NCBI GenBank assembly: GCA_038229055.1
Contig: JBBROU010000047.1
Span: 1 to 36,297, forward strand
Source of the DNA: JANYJA01 sp038229055
GTDB lineage: Bacteria; Acidobacteriota; Terriglobia; Bryobacterales; Bryobacteraceae
DNA length: 36,297 nucleotides
Direction: 5' to 3'
A program made the translations under genes and the position numbers. The notes under the pieces are model-generated. The model was not told where the DNA came from. It saw only the letters and a program-made list of their open reading frames with translations, and searched no databases. This document shows, piece after piece, positions 32,870-36,297 of this stretch (positions are counted from its first letter, which is position 1; the number at the start of each line of letters is the position of its first letter).

Positions 32870-34990
32870 CCGAACCGCGTTGCGCATCAACTGCAGGCCA
32901 TGATCTTCAGCCGCCGTCAATATTGATTCAGGGTGGAACTGCACCGCCTCAATGGGAAGCTCGCGATGCCGCACCCCCATGATCACGCCATCGTCGGATT
33001 CAGCCGTAATCTCAAGACACGCCGGCAGGTGTTCCCGGATCGCATAGAGTGAGTGATAACGGCCCACCGCGAACTCTTGCGGAAGCCCTTCAAATACGCC
33101 GGTGCCGCGGTTGCGAACCAGCGACGGCTTGCCGTGCATCGGGTATCCCAGAACGCCAAGTTCTCCGCCGAAGGCTTCGACCACGCCTTGCAAACCGAGA
33201 CAGACGCCGAAAATCGGTATGCCCAGGCGAACGGCTTGCAGCACTAAATCGGGAACGCCGAAATCCGCCGGGCGTCCGGGTCCGGGTGAAATCAGCAGCA
33301 GGCTCGGAGCAATCTCGCGCAACAGCTCGGGCGGAAATCCAGCGCGATACGTAATCACTTCCGCTCCGGTCTGACGCGCGTAGTTCGCCAGCGTGTGGAT
33401 GAAGCAATCGTCGTTGTCGACCAGCAGCAAACGCGCGCCAGCATTGTCGTGTTCAACGGGAAGCGGAGCCTTAGATTTTTTCTCCGTGACGCCGAGCAGC
33501 CGGAAAAAGCCAGTCGCTTTCAGCCGTGTCTCGGCCTCTTCCAGAGCGGGAACGGAGTCGTAGAGCAGCGTCGCGCCGGCAGGATAGCTCGCCATGCCCT
33601 CGCGCAGGTAAGTCGTGCGAATCAGAATGCCGGTGTTGATGTCGCCATTCAAATTCAGCATCCCGACTGCGCCGCCATACCAGCCTCGCGCCGATTTCTC
33701 CAGCCGCTCGACGGTTTGCGCCGCGGCTTTCTTGGGCGCGCCAATTACGGTGACGGCCCACATATGACTCAAAAACGCGTCGAGCGAATCGAAACCCTCC
33801 TTCAGGAAGCCTTCCACGTGATCCACCGTATGGAACAACCCGACATAGGATTCGATCAGTCGCCGCCCAATCACTTGCACCGAGCCCGGCTCACAGACCC
33901 GCGATTTGTCATTGCGGTCCACGTCGGTGCACATGGTCAGCTCGGATTCTTCCTTGGCGGAATTCAGAAGCTCGCGAATATTTTCGGCGTCACGGAAGGG
34001 GTCGCCGGTGCGCCGCGCCGTGCCGGAGATGGGGCACGTCTCCACGCGCTGCCCTTCGATGCGCACAAACATTTCCGGAGATGCGCCCACCAGTTGCTCG
34101 GAACCGAACTGCACCAGAAATTCATACGGACTCGGATTTGCCCGCTGCATCCGCTCGAACAGGTCGGAAGGCTTTCCGGAATACGGCGTCTGGAATGTTT
34201 GCCGTAAAACCACTTCGTAATAGTCGCCCCGCCGCATGCCTTCGCGGACGGTTTCGACGTTCGCCATATACTCTTCGGGCGTGTGATCCGAAGTAATAGG
34301 GCCGGGCGCGCGCGCTCCGGACGGGGCAATTTCTTCGGCGGTGCGTTCCACACCGGCCGTGGTCAAACCCGCTCCGGCGAAATCATACTGGAAGCGCTCG
34401 ATCTGCTCGCGCTTGCGATCCATAAAGCAGATGTCATCGCACAGGAAGAGATGCAAATCGCGATGTCCGTCGCGCGGAAGTTTCTGTTTAATGGGCTCGA
34501 ACTGGAACAACAGATCGTAGCCGAACGCGCCGATGAACGCGAGGCGGCTGTCTTCGGCGTTGCGAAATTCTTCGGTGAGCGCGCGCAAAATCGAAAATGC
34601 GGAAGGCTGTTTGCTGCGCTCTTCTTCCGGGAAAAGGCGGGGCATCGGCTTCAGCAGCCCGTGCAGCGCTCCATCGCGGAGTTCAAAGCTATCCCAATGA
34701 GGATGATCTTCGAGGATCGGGAAAAGAATCTGGTTCAGAATACGGCCGCGCTCGTTCAACGGTCGGAACTCAACAATCCGCTGGCGCGACACCATCTCAA
34801 GCGGCGGACGAGTCGAGGCAATATCCCAGCGCGAATATCGTCCAGGAAATTCATAACCCGATGACAAATACACGCCGCGGTGCGTGTCGAGTTCGCGCAG
34901 CAGAGAACGCAATCCCCGACGATATGGAATTTTCGTAGCGGTGCGCGTCACGGCGATGCCGTGAGGCGTGGAATAACGGAGTTCGCGCAT
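32837..34990 (-). CDS. trpE(G): Fused anthranilate synthase, TrpE and TrpG domains in one chain
   Basis: The product has 717 residues. Residues 1-500 are the chorismate-using component I, with ETCPISGTARR, CTDVDRNDKSRVCEPGSV and MWAVTVIGAPKKAAAQ. Residues 515-717 are a class I glutamine amidotransferase with C597 in GVCLGLQG and H686-P-E688 in QFHPES. Together they make anthranilate from chorismate and glutamine, the first committed step of tryptophan synthesis. The single-chain form of about 720-730 residues is known from Rhizobium and Azospirillum as TrpE(G)/TrpGE. PhzE is a similar fusion, but no phenazine genes are here. No other trp gene adjoins it. ATG 34990 lacks a Shine-Dalgarno. Its 3' end overlaps the large Hsp70 gene by 33 bases. 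Confidence 0.9.
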   Translation of the reverse strand: MRELRYSTPHGIAVTRTATKIPYRRGLRSLLRELDTHRGVYLSSGYEFPGRYSRWDIASTRPPLEMVSRQRIVEFRPLNERGRILNQILFPILEDHPHWDSFELRDGALHGLLKPMPRLFPEEERSKQPSAFSILRALTEEFRNAEDSRLAFIGAFGYDLLFQFEPIKQKLPRDGHRDLHLFLCDDICFMDRKREQIERFQYDFAGAGLTTAGVERTAEEIAPSGARAPGPITSDHTPEEYMANVETVREGMRRGDYYEVVLRQTFQTPYSGKPSDLFERMQRANPSPYEFLVQFGSEQLVGASPEMFVRIEGQRVETCPISGTARRTGDPFRDAENIRELLNSAKEESELTMCTDVDRNDKSRVCEPGSVQVIGRRLIESYVGLFHTVDHVEGFLKEGFDSLDAFLSHMWAVTVIGAPKKAAAQTVERLEKSARGWYGGAVGMLNLNGDINTGILIRTTYLREGMASYPAGATLLYDSVPALEEAETRLKATGFFRLLGVTEKKSKAPLPVEHDNAGARLLLVDNDDCFIHTLANYARQTGAEVITYRAGFPPELLREIAPSLLLISPGPGRPADFGVPDLVLQAVRLGIPIFGVCLGLQGVVEAFGGELGVLGYPMHGKPSLVRNRGTGVFEGLPQEFAVGRYHSLYAIREHLPACLEITAESDDGVIMGVRHRELPIEAVQFHPESILTAAEDHGLQLMRNAVRLITSPVAAQH

Positions 34991-34994
34991 GGAA

Positions 34995-35000
34995 ACTATA
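34995..35000 (-). promoter_or_regulatory. Possible -10 box (TATAGT) just before trpE(G)
   Basis: The minus strand reads TATAGT at 35000-34995, ending four bases before the ATG at 34990. Transcription would begin at or next to the start codon, consistent with the absence of a Shine-Dalgarno and with a leaderless mRNA. No good -35 is visible. No leader peptide or trp attenuator can be recognised in 34991-35111. Confidence 0.3.
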
Positions 35001-35092
35001 AGAGCCTATGGACTTTCCTGACTGACCCGATTTCACTAAGCTTAACATTACAGCCCGGCGATTCTCACGTAAGCGCAATGCTACGATAGAAA

Positions 35093-35108
35093 TTGGCGGT
35101 TCCGCCAA
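35093..35108 (+). promoter_or_regulatory. Perfect inverted repeat abutting the start codon of the AAA ATPase gene
   Basis: TTGGCGG-TT-CCGCCAA is a perfect seven-base dyad with a two-base centre. It ends three bases before the ATG at 35112 and follows a TACGAT (35082-35087) that could be a -10. It occupies the place where a Shine-Dalgarno would sit, and none is seen. As DNA it looks like a repressor operator. As RNA the two-base centre is too tight for a full stem, though five or six pairs could form. Either reading suggests control of the downstream gene. Confidence 0.45.
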
Positions 35109-35111
35109 ATC

Positions 35112-35969
35112 ATGTACAACGCCTTCTTTGGACTCAAACAGAATCCGTTTAACTTAAGTCCCGACCCGGCCTTCCTTTACCGCAGCACGCAGCATGAGGA
35201 AGCTCTGGCGAATCTTCTTTATGGAGTGCAGAGCCGGAAAGGCTTTATCGCGCTGACCGGCGAAGTCGGCACTGGCAAAACGACCATGCTTGAGTGTCTG
35301 CGAGACTTCCTGTACTCGCAGCAGATACCTTTTGCGTTTGTCTTCAATTCGCGCCTGACGCCCGATCAGTTTTTCGAAATGATCGCCTACGATTTCGATC
35401 TGCGATGCTCGCGGACCTCGAAGATGGAAGTGCTCTTCGCCTTGAACGCGATGCTGATCGAACGCTCCAATCAGGGCAAGACGACCGTGCTGATTGTCGA
35501 TGAGGCGCACAACCTGGAGTGGGAGGTCCTGGAAGAGATCCGGCTGCTGGGAAACCTTGAAAACCGGCGCGGCAAGCTGATGCAGATCGTCATCGCCGGC
35601 CAGCCGGAGCTCGATCGTAAACTCGAAGCCCCCAATTTTCGGCAGTTAAAGCAGCGAATCGCTTTGCGCTGTCAGCTTCGTCCATTCGGCCGCGGTGAGA
35701 CGGCGCTCTACATCGCCTCCCGATTAGCTAAGGCCGGCATGGAGAACCAGACGGTTTTTTCGACTGAACTTCTCGACGAAATTCACGGCCGTACGCAAGG
35801 CATTCCGCGCGTGATCAATCTGGTGTGCGATAACTTGATGCTTCTGGCTTTTGCCATGGAGAGCAAAGTGGCAACCATGGAAATGCTGGATGAGGTCTCG
35901 AATGACTTACGGCTTGAGTGGCCGGGGAACCGCGCGCGTCACGAGGAACTCTACAGCCGCGGCGATTAG
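35112..35969 (+). CDS. ExeA/GspA-like AAA ATPase
   Basis: The product has 285 residues. The opening MYNAFFGLKQNPFNLSPDPAFLYRSTQHEEALANLLYGV is characteristic of the ExeA family. Walker A is GEVGTGKTT (50-58) and Walker B is VLIVDEAHN (126-134). Sensor and lid blocks are AGQPELDRKL and GIPRVINLVCDNLML. ExeA proteins help assemble secretin complexes through the peptidoglycan. Relatives accompany exosortase/EPS loci or transposons (TniB-like). Here the C-terminal peptidoglycan-binding domain of ExeA is absent. No secretin, exosortase or transposase gene lies in the window, so the process served is unknown. A complete start and a preceding dyad suggest a regulated single gene. Confidence 0.88.
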   Translation: MYNAFFGLKQNPFNLSPDPAFLYRSTQHEEALANLLYGVQSRKGFIALTGEVGTGKTTMLECLRDFLYSQQIPFAFVFNSRLTPDQFFEMIAYDFDLRCSRTSKMEVLFALNAMLIERSNQGKTTVLIVDEAHNLEWEVLEEIRLLGNLENRRGKLMQIVIAGQPELDRKLEAPNFRQLKQRIALRCQLRPFGRGETALYIASRLAKAGMENQTVFSTELLDEIHGRTQGIPRVINLVCDNLMLLAFAMESKVATMEMLDEVSNDLRLEWPGNRARHEELYSRGD

Positions 35970-35970
35970 C

Positions 35971-36000
35971 AAAAAAATCGGGGCCGGATCTCCGGCCCCG
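35971..36000 (-). terminator. Strong intrinsic terminator for the OmpA-domain gene
   Basis: On the minus strand, a nine-base GC-rich stem (CGGGGCCGG at 36000-35992 pairing with CCGGCCCCG at 35987-35979, four-base loop) is followed after one A by seven T residues (35977-35971). This is a textbook Rho-independent terminator for the gene ending at 36024. On the plus strand the stem also follows the AAA ATPase gene but only TTT comes after it, so it would be a weaker terminator in that direction. Confidence 0.9.
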
Positions 36001-36023
36001 CGTTTCCGCATACGCTCGTTTTA

Positions 36024-36297
36024 CTACTGATTGACCGGGCTTGGTTGCGTTGCCTGATTATTCATAGCCGAAACGGATTCGGCTGTATAAATTACCACTT
36101 CCACGCGGCGGTTTTTGGCGTTCGAAGCTCTGCCGCGCCCCTCATCTACCGGCTTTTCTTTGCCTAAACCAATCATGTGGATGCGATATACCGGGATGTC
36201 CTGTTTGGCTACCAGATATTGCATCACGCGATCGGCGCGGCGCCGGCTGAGCGAAGAATTGTAATCCGCATTGCCAACGCGATCCGTAAAGCCTTCC
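36024..36297 (-). CDS. OmpA-family peptidoglycan-binding domain protein, C-terminal part
   Basis: The frame is open to the window end, so the N-terminus is missing. The visible 90 residues begin EGFTDRVGNADYNSSLSRRRADRVMQYLV and continue to NAKNRRVEVVIYTAESVSA, then a Gln/Pro-rich tail. The N-x-x-L-S-x-x-R-A motif and the N-R-R-V-E-V strand are the diaminopimelate-binding core of the OmpA C-terminal domain. It tethers the outer membrane, or a membrane protein, to peptidoglycan. Whether the missing part is a beta-barrel, lipoprotein or MotB-like stator cannot be told. An internal GTG/ATG at 36227 is not the real start because conserved OmpA sequence precedes it. Confidence 0.93.
   Translation of the reverse strand, partial: EGFTDRVGNADYNSSLSRRRADRVMQYLVAKQDIPVYRIHMIGLGKEKPVDEGRGRASNAKNRRVEVVIYTAESVSAMNNQATQPSPVNQ

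Noticed and set aside
32837..34990. PhzE (phenazine) identity for the TrpE-TrpG fusion.
   Set aside because: The length and domain order are compatible, but no phenazine genes are nearby and the sequence blocks fit the alphaproteobacterial TrpE(G) type better.

Overview
The window reads as a chromosomal segment of a GC-rich, diderm (outer-membrane-bearing) bacterium. An OmpA-type protein, an Mla lipid-transport operon, a lactate/malate-type Mdh, an Uma2 protein and several Solibacter-like architectures suggest an Acidobacteriota member, possibly of the Bryobacterales/Solibacter type. That placement is an inference from gene content, not from a marker phylogeny. Coding density is very high. 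Neighbouring genes often overlap by 1-20 bases, four tail-to-tail gene pairs share their stop regions, and no phage, insertion sequence or CRISPR array is visible.

Layout. 1-590: the edge of an unknown minus-strand gene, a remnant of a PIN-domain toxin, tRNA-Lys(TTT) and tRNA-Leu(TAG). 591-7701 (minus): MATE exporter, S9 peptidase, M23 peptidase, arginine decarboxylase and cupin, in transcription order. 7764-13704 (plus): hisS, aspS, mdh, alkA, ada. 13689-17113 (minus): mlaE, mlaF, mlaD and an HpnK/YdjC deacetylase. 17159-18706 (plus): P1-family peptidase and an Uma2 protein. 18703-24779 (minus): a six-gene operon of FTR1-DUF2318 fusion, two FtsX-type permeases, an ABC ATPase fused to a DtxR-like metal-sensor domain, thioredoxin reductase and RidA. 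24846-26921: MFS transporter (plus), then a single-domain response regulator and the CrcB fluoride channel (minus). 26962-32869 (plus): MerR-TPR protein, DUF2760 protein and two non-canonical Hsp70s, the second with a C-terminal extension of about 310 residues. 32837-34990 (minus): fused anthranilate synthase TrpE-TrpG. 35112-35969 (plus): ExeA-type AAA ATPase. 36024-36297 (minus): an OmpA-domain gene, cut by the window end and followed by a strong terminator.

Two blocks deserve most attention. The 18703-24779 operon resembles the Campylobacter jejuni fetMP-fetABCDEF iron-uptake cluster in its parts (FTR1, DUF2318, two FtsX permeases, an ATPase, a thioredoxin-type function). It has two fusions, no visible FetP/P19 gene, and a metal-sensor domain covalently attached to the ATPase. 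The sensor keeps nearly all canonical DtxR metal ligands but has a shortened winged-helix region, so the transporter may sense cytoplasmic metal directly. The 26962-32869 operon pairs a MerR-type DNA-binding domain carrying TPRs with two divergent Hsp70s and a DUF2760 protein. It looks like a self-contained chaperone module with a possible HspR-like feedback regulator.
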